A DNA stretch of 64,000 nucleotides, taken from the NCBI RefSeq assembly GCF_024198215.1, contig NZ_JAKCFA010000006.1:62001-126000 (forward strand), given 5' to 3'. Under the pieces are notes generated by a model. It was not told the origin of the DNA. It searched no databases and saw nothing but the letters and a program-made list of their open reading frames with translations. Shown here piece after piece: positions 44,695 to 56,498 of this stretch. This DNA comes from Myxococcus qinghaiensis. Lineage in GTDB: Bacteria; Myxococcota; Myxococcia; Myxococcales; Myxococcaceae. Each line of letters opens with the position of its first letter. Position 1 is the first letter of the stretch. The position numbers were made by a program, and so were the translations under genes.

Positions 44695-45504
44695 TCAGTC
44701 CGGCGAGACGCGGGCGCGCAGCAGCAGGTCCAGGTTCTCCTGCTCCCACGCCTGCGCCCGCGCGTAGTCGTGGAAGCGCTTCTCGTGCTCCATCAGCTCC
44801 GGCGGGTGGATGCAGCGCCGCCCGTCGTCGCCCTTCCGCGTCCGGTAGATGTGGTGGAGCATCTCGTGGAAGACGATCCACTCCACGAAGTAGCGGGGCA
44901 CCACCGGCTGGTCCAACGCGGGATGGATGCGGATGACCTTCGAGTCCGCCGAGTAGGAGCCCATCTTGATGCTCTTGCGGGGCCCCTTCACCCGAGGCGC
45001 CGGGCCGTAGGTGATGGCGGCGTCGATGGGCCGGGTGCTGAAGTAGCGCTCGTTGAGCCGCTCGAAGATGCGCTCCAGGTCATGGTGCTGACCCAAGGGC
45101 TCCAGCCGGATGCGCTTGCGCATCTGCGCGGGCGACAGCCGCCGGATGTACATCTTGTTGCGCTCGATGTAGCGGTCCAACAACACACTCGCCTCCGGGT
45201 CCCCCTTGCGCACGAAGCTGGCCAGGGCCTGGACGATGTCATCCGGCGCCGCCAGGAACATGTGGTGCAGCCGCAGCCGCCACATCGTCCTGTGACGTTG
45301 GAAGGTCAGCATCGTGTGCGTGTTGTCGTGGACCTCCACCGCCACCTTCGCGCGTAAGCGCGTGCGGAGGCGGCGCTCGAGCACGCGTCTCCAGACCTTC
45401 ACCAGCCGGTTCGGCTCGGGCGCGACAGGCAGCTGTCGCACTACCCGTCCGGCCGTGTAACTCCTCTTCGTCACGATGTTTTTCTGCTTCTTGAGGCGCG
45501 CCAT
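44695..45504 (-). CDS. SprT-like zinc metalloprotease-family protein
   Basis: 269 residues from ATG 45504 (MARLKKQK); the frame extends further upstream but looks non-coding. The C-terminal part has 'WIVFHEMLHHIY', an HExxH zinc-site helix, with a downstream 'CIHPPELMEHEKRFHDY' that can supply the third ligand, as in SprT/WSS1-like proteins. The N-terminal ~100 residues are very basic, suiting nucleic-acid association. SprT-family proteins act on DNA-protein crosslinks or are of unknown function; the precise role here is not clear. Confidence 0.78.
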   Translation of the reverse strand: MARLKKQKNIVTKRSYTAGRVVRQLPVAPEPNRLVKVWRRVLERRLRTRLRAKVAVEVHDNTHTMLTFQRHRTMWRLRLHHMFLAAPDDIVQALASFVRKGDPEASVLLDRYIERNKMYIRRLSPAQMRKRIRLEPLGQHHDLERIFERLNERYFSTRPIDAAITYGPAPRVKGPRKSIKMGSYSADSKVIRIHPALDQPVVPRYFVEWIVFHEMLHHIYRTRKGDDGRRCIHPPELMEHEKRFHDYARAQAWEQENLDLLLRARVSPD

Positions 45505-45660
45505 GGAGCGCCGGATTCTACGGCCCCGTCTGACATGCGCAATGCGCGCGCGACTCGGAAAAGCTAGGAAATCCAACGACTTAAGGGCACTCAAGCCCAC
45601 CCAGTCCCACGTGTCCGTTCCAGGGGGAGGCCCGCGCATACGGGCAAGTGCCCGTCGGGA

Positions 45661-48432
<2,772 letters not shown>

Positions 48433-48558
48433 GGAAGGAACGAGGCGACTGACAGGGTGGGACAGGTTGGACTTTTCCGGAGCTTACCCACAATCAAACG
48501 CTTGGGGGAGCCGGGGGCCCACATCGACTGGTAGCGGACACCGACCTGGGGCTCGCGT

Positions 48559-48599
48559 CCAAAAAGAAGCCGCCCCTCCCGACACGGGCGAGGGGCGGC
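48559..48599 (-). terminator. Rho-independent terminator of the lipoprotein gene
   Basis: Perfect 10-base stem GCCGCCCCTC / GAGGGGCGGC; read on the minus strand it is followed by TTCTTTTTGG. It lies 40 bases after the stop of the upstream minus-strand gene and before the kinase gene, so those two are separate units. Confidence 0.82.
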
Positions 48600-48638
48600 G
48601 AACTCAGCGGATCATCCGAACGGGGATGAAGGCCTGAA

Positions 48639-49709
48639 TCACGGCGCCGCGGAGCCGACCATGTCCGGGTCGCAGTTCATCGGGTAGACGACATAGGTGT
48701 AGTCGTTCGTCGTGCCCGGGATGATGCCCTCGCCGTACGCGTTGCAGCGGAAGCTGCTGCCGCCGTCGGCCGCCACCACGCCACCGTCGGTGCAGGGCGG
48801 GTTGGTGTAGGTCTCATACACGCCGCGGATGCCGTTGGGGAACGTCACCGTGCCGCCGTCCTCGGCCGTCACGCGCAGGTCGCAGGAGGAGAAGGTCTTG
48901 TAGTTCCCCACCAGCACGCCGCCGGTGACCTCGAAGCCCAGGTACGTGCCGCTGTCCGGATCCTCCGGGCGCTGCTTCATGGCGAAGGGCGTCGCGTTGG
49001 TGATGGTGAGGGGGCCCGGGATGTGGACGCGCGCGCCGGCATAGTCGGCGTTGGGCTTGGTCGTGCCGCCCTCGGAGTTGCCGAAGTTCGCCGGCAGGTT
49101 GGTGACGTCCGGCAGGGCCGGGCCGGAGCTGAGCTTGGTGATGGTCACCTTGCCGCTGCTGCCCTGCACCGCGAGCAGGAAGTCGTTCTTCAACACGGGA
49201 CGGTACGCGTCGCGGTTGTTGGGGAGGTTGTCGGTGGCGTCCGCCTTGAAGCGACGGAACACGCCGGACACGGTGAGCACGTCACCCACCACGGGCTCGT
49301 AGTTGGTGGTGACATCCGTGAAGTACTTGTCGACGTACATGCCCTCCTTCGGGAAGCAGGGGTTCACCACCCAGAAGCGGGCGATGTAGTCACCCAGGCT
49401 GCCGCGGGACACGTTGCTGACGGCCGTGACGACGACGTTGGTCAGGGTGGCCTTGTCGCCACGCTGGCCGGTGGTGCGAAGGGTGCCGATGGGGCCGACG
49501 GCTGGGAGCGGATCCGGACAGTTCAGCGTGGTGGGGCCGCCGTCCGTGCCAGCATCCGTACCGGCATCCGTGCCGCACGCGCCGGTACAGCCCGGGCCGG
49601 AGTCAGGCGTCTCACCGTCGTCATCATCACGACCGGAGCAGCCCGCCGCCGAAGCAAAAACCGCCGCGGTGATCAGCGCCGCCGCGCCAAGAGTCTTGCG
49701 CAGTTGCAT
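48639..49709 (-). CDS. Asp-rich secreted lipoprotein of unknown function
   Basis: 356 residues from ATG 49709, which has GGAG upstream; the longer frame adds a polar stretch that would spoil the signal. The signal 'LGAAALITAAVFASAAGC' ends in a Cys, then an acidic, Gly/Thr-rich spacer ('GTDAGTDAGTDGG') typical of myxobacterial surface lipoproteins. The body is beta-rich with eight or so cysteines ('WVVNPCFPKEGMYVD', 'GDVLTVSGVFRRF'), giving an OB-like impression, but no family is recognised. Single-gene unit with its own terminator. Confidence 0.75.
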   Translation of the reverse strand: MQLRKTLGAAALITAAVFASAAGCSGRDDDDGETPDSGPGCTGACGTDAGTDAGTDGGPTTLNCPDPLPAVGPIGTLRTTGQRGDKATLTNVVVTAVSNVSRGSLGDYIARFWVVNPCFPKEGMYVDKYFTDVTTNYEPVVGDVLTVSGVFRRFKADATDNLPNNRDAYRPVLKNDFLLAVQGSSGKVTITKLSSGPALPDVTNLPANFGNSEGGTTKPNADYAGARVHIPGPLTITNATPFAMKQRPEDPDSGTYLGFEVTGGVLVGNYKTFSSCDLRVTAEDGGTVTFPNGIRGVYETYTNPPCTDGGVVAADGGSSFRCNAYGEGIIPGTTNDYTYVVYPMNCDPDMVGSAAP

Positions 49710-49861
49710 GTCTAGTCTCTCCATTCTTGTCGCGGCGTCACGAGGGTTGAAGTCGACGCCGGTCGGTCCGAGGATGTCGGCCTTATACCGGCGGCCAGCG
49801 GGGGCCGGCAAGGAAGCCCCCCCTCCGGGGTCGGTCACACCCGCGTGAATTCGAGGAAGCC

Positions 49862-50680
49862 ATGAATGCCCTTCCCGCCTTCCTCCGAGGACTGCGGCCT
49901 ACGCTGCACATCTCGCACCGAGGAGGCGCGTCGCTGGCCCCAGAGAACACGCTGGAAGCCTTCCAGCAGGCGGTGGAGGGCTTCCGCACGGACATGCTGG
50001 AGTTGGACGTACACGTGACGCGGGACGGCGAAGTCGTCGTGGCGCATGACGACACGCTGGAGCGCTGCACGGATGGCTTTGGCCCGCTCGCGGGGCACAC
50101 GCTGGCGGAGCTGAAGAAGCTCGACGCGGGGTACGGCTTCACCCTGGACGAGGGACGGACGTTCCCCTTTCGGGGCCAGGGCGTGCGGATGCCCACGCTG
50201 CGCGAGGTGCTGCGCGCCTTTCCATCACTGCGCCTCAACGTGGAGCTGAAGCCAGACGTGCCCGGCCACGAGGAGGTCTTCGCGCGGCTGCTGGAGGACG
50301 AAGGGGCGGTGGAGCGCGTGTGCATGGGCAGCGAGCAGGACGCGGTGGGCGAGCGCCTGGTCGCCCGGCTGCCCCACGCGTGTCACTTCTATCCCCGCGA
50401 CGCGCTGGCCGCGCTCGTCATCGCGCTGCGTGGTGGAGAATCGCCGCCGGAGGACCCTCGCTTCACCGTGCTCGACATGCCGCTGTACTTCGGCGAGGTG
50501 CGGCTGGTGGACGCGCAGTTCCTGCGCGACTGCGCGGCGCGCGGCAAGTGGGTCAACGTCTGGACGGTGGATGACCCGGACGAGATGCGCGCACTGCTGG
50601 AGGAAGGCGTCGGCGGCATCATGACGGACCGGCCGGACCTGCTGAGGCAGCGAATGGACGACGCTACCAAGCCGGGTTAA
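49862..50680 (+). CDS. Glycerophosphodiester phosphodiesterase
   Basis: 272 residues. GDPD motifs are all present: 'HISHRGGASLAPENTLEAF' with the catalytic His-Arg, 'MLELDVHVTRDGEVVVAHDD' with the metal-binding Glu/Asp and second His, 'LNVELKPD', and a C-terminal 'WVNVWTVDDPDEM' and 'GGIMTDRPDLL'. It hydrolyses glycerophosphodiesters to glycerol-3-phosphate and alcohol. No signal peptide, so a cytoplasmic enzyme. Eleven bases separate it from the nucleoside kinase gene, so they are co-transcribed. Confidence 0.92.
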   Translation: MNALPAFLRGLRPTLHISHRGGASLAPENTLEAFQQAVEGFRTDMLELDVHVTRDGEVVVAHDDTLERCTDGFGPLAGHTLAELKKLDAGYGFTLDEGRTFPFRGQGVRMPTLREVLRAFPSLRLNVELKPDVPGHEEVFARLLEDEGAVERVCMGSEQDAVGERLVARLPHACHFYPRDALAALVIALRGGESPPEDPRFTVLDMPLYFGEVRLVDAQFLRDCAARGKWVNVWTVDDPDEMRALLEEGVGGIMTDRPDLLRQRMDDATKPG

Positions 50681-50691
50681 GCCCCGGATCC

Positions 50692-51462
50692 ATGCCTCGT
50701 ACCACCTCGCGCTCGCGCCCGTCCCCTCCTCCGGCCGCCGCCCCGAAGCCTTCTCCGGAAGCACCCGGGCGCGAGGCCCCTGCCTCACGCGCCAAGAACT
50801 CGGTGAAGGTGAAGGAGAAGACGAAGGTGAAGGCGCCCAAGGGACGGCGCTTCGTGGCGCTGTCGGGCAACATCGGCGCGGGCAAGACGACGGCGGCGAA
50901 GATGCTCAGCCAGAGCTTCGGCTACGAGCTGTTCGACGAGCCCGTCATCGACAACCGCTTCCTGCGCGACTACTACTCGGACATGTCGCGCTGGTCCTTC
51001 ACGCTCCAGCTCGAGTTCCTCATCCGCCGCGTGGAGCACCACGAGCTCATCCACTCGTACCGCCGCAGCTGCGTGCAGGACCGCACGCTGTACGAGGACC
51101 CGGAGATTTTCGCCAAGTACCTGCACGGCCTGGGGCACCTGACGAACGCGGAGCTGGACCTGTACTACGAGTACTTCCAGCGCCTGTCGCGCCACATCAT
51201 CCGCCCGGACAAGGTCATCTGCTTCGAGGTCGGCAGCGTGGACGTGCTGTTGGACCGCATCCGCACCCGGGGCCGCGAAGAGGAGAAGGGCATCCGCCCG
51301 CAGTTCCTCCGGGGCCTCAACGGCTACTACGCGTCCTTCCCCCAGGTGCTCCAGGAGAAGTACGGCGTGGAGTGCCTGGTGATGGATGTGTCACGCCAGG
51401 ACATCCGCCGGGGCCGGGGCCGCGAGGAGTTCCTGGACCGCGTCTCCACCTTCCTGGCATGA
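50692..51462 (+). CDS. Deoxynucleoside kinase with basic N-terminal tail
   Basis: 256 residues. After a ~55-residue Pro/Ala- then Lys-rich tail ('VKVKEKTKVKAPKGRR') comes a dNK/dCK-type kinase: P-loop 'LSGNIGAGKTTAAKML', 'LFDEPVIDN', 'FTLQLEFLIRRVEHH', the 'CVQDRTLYEDPEIF' catalytic/DRS-like motif, and LID region 'RIRTRGREEEKG'. It phosphorylates deoxynucleosides for salvage; which base is not clear. The tail is not part of the family and may bind nucleic acid or be a disordered leader. The alternative start inside the tail would leave the kinase intact. Confidence 0.87.
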   Translation: MPRTTSRSRPSPPPAAAPKPSPEAPGREAPASRAKNSVKVKEKTKVKAPKGRRFVALSGNIGAGKTTAAKMLSQSFGYELFDEPVIDNRFLRDYYSDMSRWSFTLQLEFLIRRVEHHELIHSYRRSCVQDRTLYEDPEIFAKYLHGLGHLTNAELDLYYEYFQRLSRHIIRPDKVICFEVGSVDVLLDRIRTRGREEEKGIRPQFLRGLNGYYASFPQVLQEKYGVECLVMDVSRQDIRRGRGREEFLDRVSTFLA

Positions 51463-51513
51463 GGCACCGGGGCCCCACGCACGTGGCCCCAGTCCCAGGA
51501 TGGAAGGTGTGAG

Positions 51514-52032
51514 ATGGCTGACATGACGCCCAAGCGAGCCAAGGACACGGAGGTGGTGATGACCCAGCTCATCCTGCCTCCGGACGCCAACAACCTGAAC
51601 GCGGCGTTCGGCGGGAAGGTGATGGAGTGGATCGACATCTGCGGCGCGGTGGCCGCCCAGCGTCACTGCCGGCAAGTCGTGGTGACGGCGTCCATGGATG
51701 ACCTGCACTTCCACGCGCCCATCAAGGTCGGCTGGATTGCGCTCCTGCACTCGCGCGTGCTCGCCGCCTTCCGCACCTCCATGGAGGTGGGCGTCACGGT
51801 GCACGCGGAGAACCCCCTCACTGGCGAGCGCACGCTCACCACCAGCGCGCTGCTGACGTTCGTCGCCATCGACAAGGACGGAAGCCGTGTCCCGGTGCCG
51901 CCGCTGCTGATGGAGACGGAGACGGAGCGCGAGTCGTTCCGGGAGGCCGAGGCGCGGCGCGCCCAGCGACTCGCTCGGCAGAAGGAGAACCAGTCCTGGT
52001 TGAAGGTGATGCAGCCCATCGCCGGGGCCTGA
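51514..52032 (+). CDS. Acyl-CoA thioesterase (hotdog fold, YciA/ACOT type)
   Basis: 172 residues with GGAAGG ahead of the ATG. 'LPPDANNLNAAFGGKVMEWID' contains the Asn and Asp/Glu typical of 4HBT/YciA-type acyl-CoA thioesterases, 'VVVTASMDDLHFHAPIKVGW' is the second core motif, and 'SALLTFVAIDKDG' closes the hotdog domain. It hydrolyses acyl-CoA esters. The C-terminal tail is Arg/Glu-rich. Last gene of the plus-strand run; convergent with the Fe-S carrier gene, with a hairpin between. Confidence 0.9.
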   Translation: MADMTPKRAKDTEVVMTQLILPPDANNLNAAFGGKVMEWIDICGAVAAQRHCRQVVVTASMDDLHFHAPIKVGWIALLHSRVLAAFRTSMEVGVTVHAENPLTGERTLTTSALLTFVAIDKDGSRVPVPPLLMETETERESFREAEARRAQRLARQKENQSWLKVMQPIAGA

Positions 52033-52057
52033 GCAGGCCCGCGCGGCGCGGGAGGAA

Positions 52058-52088
52058 CGCGAGGGAGGGCGGTACACCCACCCTCGCG
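52058..52088. terminator. Bidirectional terminator hairpin
   Basis: CGCGAGGGAGGG / CCCACCCTCGCG (11 of 12 pairs) with a seven-base loop between the convergent thioesterase and Fe-S carrier genes. Confidence 0.6.
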
Positions 52089-52113
52089 GACCTGAGTCAT
52101 CCGGCGACTCGAA

Positions 52114-52503
52114 TCAGGTGGTGAACGAGGTGCCGCAGCCGCAGGAGGACTTCGCGTTCGGGTTGTTGAACTTGAAGCCCGCGCCGGTGATGGCGGAGAC
52201 GTAGTCGATCTCCGTGCCGGCCAGGTACTGGGCGCTCATGCCGTCGGTGGCGAGCTTCACGCCGTCCTGCTCCCAGACGCTGTCGCCGGCCTTCGACTCC
52301 TTGACCAGGTTCAAGTCGTAGCCCAGGCCGCTGCAGCCGGCCGGCACGACGCGGATGGAGAAGAAGTAGCCCTCGAAGCCCTGGGCCTTGATGACCTCCT
52401 TCACCTGCCGGATGGCGCCTTCCGTCAAACGCACGGCCTCGGGCGGGGCGGACTGGGGGGCCGTCGTGGTGACCGGGGCGGGGGTCGTGGTCGTCGTATC
52501 CAT
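52114..52503 (-). CDS. A-type iron-sulfur cluster carrier (IscA/ErpA family)
   Basis: 129 residues from ATG 52503, where GAGGAG lies upstream. After a Thr/Pro/Ala-rich leader (~25 residues) the HesB/IscA fold begins: 'AVRLTEGAIRQVKEVIKAQG', 'VVPAGCSGLGYDL' with the first Cys, and the C-terminal 'SSCGCG' with the other two. It accepts and delivers Fe-S clusters. A Thr-rich leader is unusual. It is divergent from the MoeB-like gene, whose pathway uses sulfur chemistry; nadA, an Fe-S enzyme, lies elsewhere in the window. Confidence 0.9.
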   Translation of the reverse strand: MDTTTTTPAPVTTTAPQSAPPEAVRLTEGAIRQVKEVIKAQGFEGYFFSIRVVPAGCSGLGYDLNLVKESKAGDSVWEQDGVKLATDGMSAQYLAGTEIDYVSAITGAGFKFNNPNAKSSCGCGTSFTT

Positions 52504-52636
52504 GTCGGGAAAATCTCCTCTCGAACGGCCCTTTATAACGCCCGGGGCCGGAAAATCCATGGGACCGGCCGCCCGAGCGCCCAGGACGCTTCATCCCACG
52601 CGGAAGCCGCCCGGGCGTCGGGTTATACCCCGCCCC

Positions 52637-53797
52637 ATGGCGCCTACCTTCCGTGAGCTTCTGGCCGGTGTGAAACAGGAGATTCGCGAAGTCACCGTGG
52701 ACGAGGTGAAGCGGCTGCTGGACAGCCGGGCCGCCGTGAAGCTCATCGACGTGCGGGAGGCGGACGAGTACGCGGGCGGGCGGCTGCCCGGCGCCGTGCA
52801 CATCCCCCGAGGCTACCTGGAGCTGCGAATCGAGGAGCGCGCCGGCCGCGACGAGGAGCTCGTCGTCTACTGCGCTGGAGGGACGCGCTCGGCGCTGGCG
52901 GTGAAGAGCCTGAAGGAGCTGGGCTACACGCGCGTGGCCTCGCTGGCGGGGGGCTACAACCGCTGGAGCGACGCGGCGCTGCCGGTGGAGAAGCCTTTCG
53001 TGCTCAGCGCCGAACAGAAGGAGCGCTACCGCCGGCACCTCATCCTCCCGGAGGTCGGCGAGGAGGGGCAGGCGAAGCTCTTGAAGTCGCGCGTGCTGCT
53101 GATGGGCGCGGGCGGGCTGGGCTCACCGGCGGCGCTGTACCTGGCGGCGGCGGGCGTGGGGACGCTGGGCATCGTCGACTCGGACGTGGTGGACCTGAGC
53201 AACCTCCAGCGACAGGTGCTGCACACCCAGGAGCGCCGGGGCCAGCCCAAGGTCGTGAGCGCGAAGGCCGCGATTGAAGCCCTCAACCCGGACGTCCGCG
53301 TCATCCCCTTCCAGGAGCGGCTCACCTCGCACAACGTCCTGCGCGTGCTGGAGGGGTTCGACCTCGTCCTCGACGGAGGAGACAACTTCCCCACCCGCTA
53401 CCTGCTCAACGACGCGTGCCTCATGAAGGGCCTGCCCAACATCCACGGCTCCGTGTTCCGCTTCGAGGGCCAGGTGACGACTTTCGTGCCCGGCCAGGGC
53501 CCGTGCTACCGCTGCCTCTACCCCGCCCCACCGCCCCCAGAGCTGGCGCCGTCGTGCGCGGAGGCCGGCGTGCTGGGCGTGCTGCCCGGCATCATCGGCC
53601 TCCTCCAGGCCAACGAGGCCCTCAAGCTGCTGCTCGGCCAGGGCGAGACGCTCGTCGGCCGGCTGCTCACCTTCGACGCGCTGGCCACCCGCTTCCAGGA
53701 GCTGAAGCTGCGCCGGGACGCCGGGTGTCCGGTGTGCTCACCGGGCGCGAAGGTGGAGCTCATCGACTACGAGCGCTTCTGCGCCGTGACTGCCTGA
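52637..53797 (+). CDS. moeB: Rhodanese-MoeB/ThiF E1-like adenylyltransferase
   Basis: 386 residues from ATG 52637. Residues ~15-110 are a rhodanese domain with active-site 'VVYCAGGTRSAL'. Residues ~125-385 are the E1-like adenylyltransferase: 'YRRHLILPEVGEEGQ', 'LMGAGGLGSPAALYLAAAGVG', 'VDLSNLQRQVLH', 'LDGGDNFPTRYLLND', and zinc cysteines 'CYRCLY' and 'CPVC'. Such proteins adenylate the C-terminal Gly of MoaD or ThiS and load sulfur. Rhodanese at the N-terminus is the reverse of the usual MoeBR order. Followed 11 bases later by a second rhodanese. Confidence 0.88.
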   Translation: MAPTFRELLAGVKQEIREVTVDEVKRLLDSRAAVKLIDVREADEYAGGRLPGAVHIPRGYLELRIEERAGRDEELVVYCAGGTRSALAVKSLKELGYTRVASLAGGYNRWSDAALPVEKPFVLSAEQKERYRRHLILPEVGEEGQAKLLKSRVLLMGAGGLGSPAALYLAAAGVGTLGIVDSDVVDLSNLQRQVLHTQERRGQPKVVSAKAAIEALNPDVRVIPFQERLTSHNVLRVLEGFDLVLDGGDNFPTRYLLNDACLMKGLPNIHGSVFRFEGQVTTFVPGQGPCYRCLYPAPPPPELAPSCAEAGVLGVLPGIIGLLQANEALKLLLGQGETLVGRLLTFDALATRFQELKLRRDAGCPVCSPGAKVELIDYERFCAVTA

Positions 53798-53808
53798 CGA
53801 AAGCCCCC

Positions 53809-54141
53809 ATGCCCATCCCCGAAATCACGCCCGCCCGCCTCGCCGAGCTGCTCGCGGGCCCCGCCGAGTCCCGCCCCGCCCTGCTGGACGTGCGCTTCCC
53901 GCACGAGAACGAGTACGTCGCGCTGCCGGAGTCGGTGCTCATCCCCCTGCCGGAGCTGGACGAGCGCGCCGACGAGTTGGAGGCCCTGCGGGGCCGGCCT
54001 GTCGTCGTCTACTGCCACCACGGCGTGCGCAGCCTGGACGGCGCGGCCTACCTGATATCCCGTGGGTTGCAGGCCGTGTCGCTGCGAGGCGGCATCGACC
54101 TGTACTCGCTTCAGGTGGACTCGAGCCTGCCCCGCTACTGA
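53809..54141 (+). CDS. Rhodanese-like sulfurtransferase domain protein
   Basis: 110 residues from ATG 53809. 'ALLDVRFPHENEY' and the active-site loop 'VVVYCHHGVRSLDGAAYLIS' with its Cys are typical single-domain rhodanese features. It is translated 11 bases after the MoeB-like protein, which already has a rhodanese domain, so the two probably pass persulfide sulfur in molybdopterin or thiamine sulfur transfer. No signal peptide. It ends 17 bases before the convergent kinase gene. Confidence 0.88.
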   Translation: MPIPEITPARLAELLAGPAESRPALLDVRFPHENEYVALPESVLIPLPELDERADELEALRGRPVVVYCHHGVRSLDGAAYLISRGLQAVSLRGGIDLYSLQVDSSLPRY

Positions 54142-54157
54142 GGCGGGGCGCGGCGGC

Positions 54158-56467
54158 TCAGCCGAGGAACGCGGACAGGTCCTGCGTCTCCCGGTTGATG
54201 CTGTTGGGCTTGATGTCGACCTCGAAGTGGAACGGCTCCTTCAGCGGGCCACCGTTCAGCTCGAGCTTGTGCTTGCCCTCCATCAGCTCGATTTTGAGGC
54301 CCTTGCCGTTGCCGCCCTGGTACAGGCCGACGTCCTGGTCTCGACGGCGCACGGTGATGCCGCGCACGCTGTCCGGCTTGAGCAGCAGCAGCAACTGTCC
54401 CCGGCGGAACTCCTGGGTGAGCACCTTGGCCTGACCCGGCTCGCCGAAGGCCAGCGTGTCGGTGTCCTCCTTGTAGATGCCCTGCTGCTCGTTCTCCAGG
54501 ATGAGCGTGTCCTGCAGGTGCGCGCCGGACACCAGCGTCAGCGGCGTCATGCCCAGCTCGGTGACGAGCTGCGAGCCTCCGCAGCCATTCGTGTGGCGCA
54601 CGGAGACCTTCACCCGCTCGTTGGTGTTGATGGTGAGCCGCACGCCCTGCCCGTCCGACGCGGTGGCGCTGAGCACCGCGAGGATGGGCTTGTGGAAGAT
54701 GGCCACCACCGCCAGCAACCCCACGATGAAGCCCAGCGTGGCCACGTTGCGCGTGGCCATGGTGCGGCGCGTGCGGCGGGAGTCGTCCGAGATGGCGCGG
54801 TCGACGTCGTCATGCACCCGCACCGCGGGCGCAGCGGAGAGCGAGGCCCGGGAGCGCGTCGGCGGCGGCGCGGGCATCTCCGCGCGACTGGAGGTGCGCC
54901 GGCGCGGCGGCGGCTCCGGCGCGGACACCTGCGACTGCATCCCCGTGCGGCGGCGCGGCGGCGGCGAGGGCTCCGGCGGCGGAAGCATGGTCCGCTCGTC
55001 GTCCTCGTCGTCCTCCATGCGCGTGCGCTCGTCCAAATCCAACTGCGCGGACGTGCGCGATCGCGGCGGCGGGGGCGGATCCACATCCACCACCGGCGAG
55101 GCCCGCGTCATGGAGCGGCGCGGCGCGGGCGGCGGCTCCCCAGGATTGGTGACGGCGCTGCGCAGGTCCGAGCGGGAGCTGGTGCGCGCCACCTGGGTGG
55201 CATTCGCGCTGCTGGGCCGGCGCATCGAGTCGGACGTCGCGGGCCGGCGGCGCGGCGGCACCTCGACATCGCCCGAGGGAGCGTCCCACTCGCCCGGGTC
55301 CTCTTCGATGACAGGCTGCGCGGACGCACCCGTGCGACGCGGAGGCGGAGGCGGCGCGGAGCGCGAGGGCGGAGCACGGCCTCGCTCACGAGGCGCGGAC
55401 GCCTCACCCGGAGGCGCATCCCAGCTCATGTCCGCGGACGACGGACGGCCCCGGCCCCGCTCTTGAGGAGGCGGAGGCGGCGCCGGCGAGCCGCCCGAGG
55501 CATCGTCGTCCACCGGGACGACCTGACCCTGGGCCTTCTCGTCCGCGAGCCGGTCCGCGAACAGCGTCTCCATCAGCTCGGAGATCTGCACCGAGCCCGC
55601 CACCCAGCGCTGGCCGACGAGAATCTCCTCCAGCGCCGTCTGGAACGTCCGCGCATCCCGGTAGCGGTCATCCGCGTTCTTGGTGACGGCCCGCATCACC
55701 ACCGGGTCCATCTCCTCCGGCACGTCCGCCACCTGCGACGGCGGCTGGATGGCGCACTCCATGGCGGCCTGGAGCGTGGCCAGTTCCGAGTCCCGCTTCA
55801 GCGGGCGCACGCCCGTGAGCAGTTCGTAGAGCACCAGGCCGATGGCGAAGATGTCCGCGCGCCCGTCCAGCGGCTTGCCGGCGGCCTGCTCGGGCGCCAT
55901 GTACGCGAACTTGCCCTTGATGGCGCCCGACTTCGTCAGCGACGCCTGGTCCGCGGCCTTCGCGATGCCGAAGTCCACCAGCTTCACCGAACCGTCAAAG
56001 CTGATGAGGATGTTCTGCGGCGAGATATCGCGGTGCACCACGCGCAGCGGCCGACCCGCGTCGTCCGTGCGGCTGTGGGCGTAGTACAGCCCCTCGCACG
56101 CCGCCGCGACGATGCGGATGGCCAGGGGGCGCGCTATCCACTGGCCCGCGCTGGCCGCCTTGCGCATGACCCGGCCCAGGTCCTCGCCGTGGATGAACTC
56201 CATGGCGATGTAGTAGGTGCCGTTCGCCTCGCCGAACTCGTAGACCTGCGCGATGTTCGGATGGTTGAAGCGCGCCGCGATGAGCGCCTCGTTCCGGAAC
56301 ATCTCGACGAATTCACGGTCCTCCGCCAGATGCGGAAGGATGCGCTTGACGACGAGGTTCTTGTGGAACCCCTCGATGCCCGACTGACGCGCCAGCCACA
56401 CCTCGGCCATGCCGCCGGTGGCGAGCTTCTTCAGGAGCTGATATTTCCCGAATGATTGAGGGTTCAT
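54158..56467 (-). CDS. Ser/Thr protein kinase with proline/Arg-rich linker and membrane segment
   Basis: 769 residues. Kinase domain ~8-285 with 'LATGGMAEVWLARQ', Lys41 in 'LVVKRIL', 'HRDISPQNILI', 'VDFGIAKA' and 'YMAPEQAAG'. As in the other linker kinase, Ser replaces Lys in the catalytic loop. A ~270-residue linker is Pro/Arg/Ser-rich with recurrent 'PPPRRRT' motifs, followed by a membrane helix ('VATLGFIVGLLAVVAIF') and a ~170-residue C-terminal beta-rich domain. Divergent from the next gene with 31 bases between the starts, so the promoters must overlap. Confidence 0.92.
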   Translation of the reverse strand: MNPQSFGKYQLLKKLATGGMAEVWLARQSGIEGFHKNLVVKRILPHLAEDREFVEMFRNEALIAARFNHPNIAQVYEFGEANGTYYIAMEFIHGEDLGRVMRKAASAGQWIARPLAIRIVAAACEGLYYAHSRTDDAGRPLRVVHRDISPQNILISFDGSVKLVDFGIAKAADQASLTKSGAIKGKFAYMAPEQAAGKPLDGRADIFAIGLVLYELLTGVRPLKRDSELATLQAAMECAIQPPSQVADVPEEMDPVVMRAVTKNADDRYRDARTFQTALEEILVGQRWVAGSVQISELMETLFADRLADEKAQGQVVPVDDDASGGSPAPPPPPQERGRGRPSSADMSWDAPPGEASAPRERGRAPPSRSAPPPPPRRTGASAQPVIEEDPGEWDAPSGDVEVPPRRRPATSDSMRRPSSANATQVARTSSRSDLRSAVTNPGEPPPAPRRSMTRASPVVDVDPPPPPRSRTSAQLDLDERTRMEDDEDDERTMLPPPEPSPPPRRRTGMQSQVSAPEPPPRRRTSSRAEMPAPPPTRSRASLSAAPAVRVHDDVDRAISDDSRRTRRTMATRNVATLGFIVGLLAVVAIFHKPILAVLSATASDGQGVRLTINTNERVKVSVRHTNGCGGSQLVTELGMTPLTLVSGAHLQDTLILENEQQGIYKEDTDTLAFGEPGQAKVLTQEFRRGQLLLLLKPDSVRGITVRRRDQDVGLYQGGNGKGLKIELMEGKHKLELNGGPLKEPFHFEVDIKPNSINRETQDLSAFLG

Positions 56468-56498
56468 CCCGGTACTCTGGCCGGGGGAGTTGGCTCAG

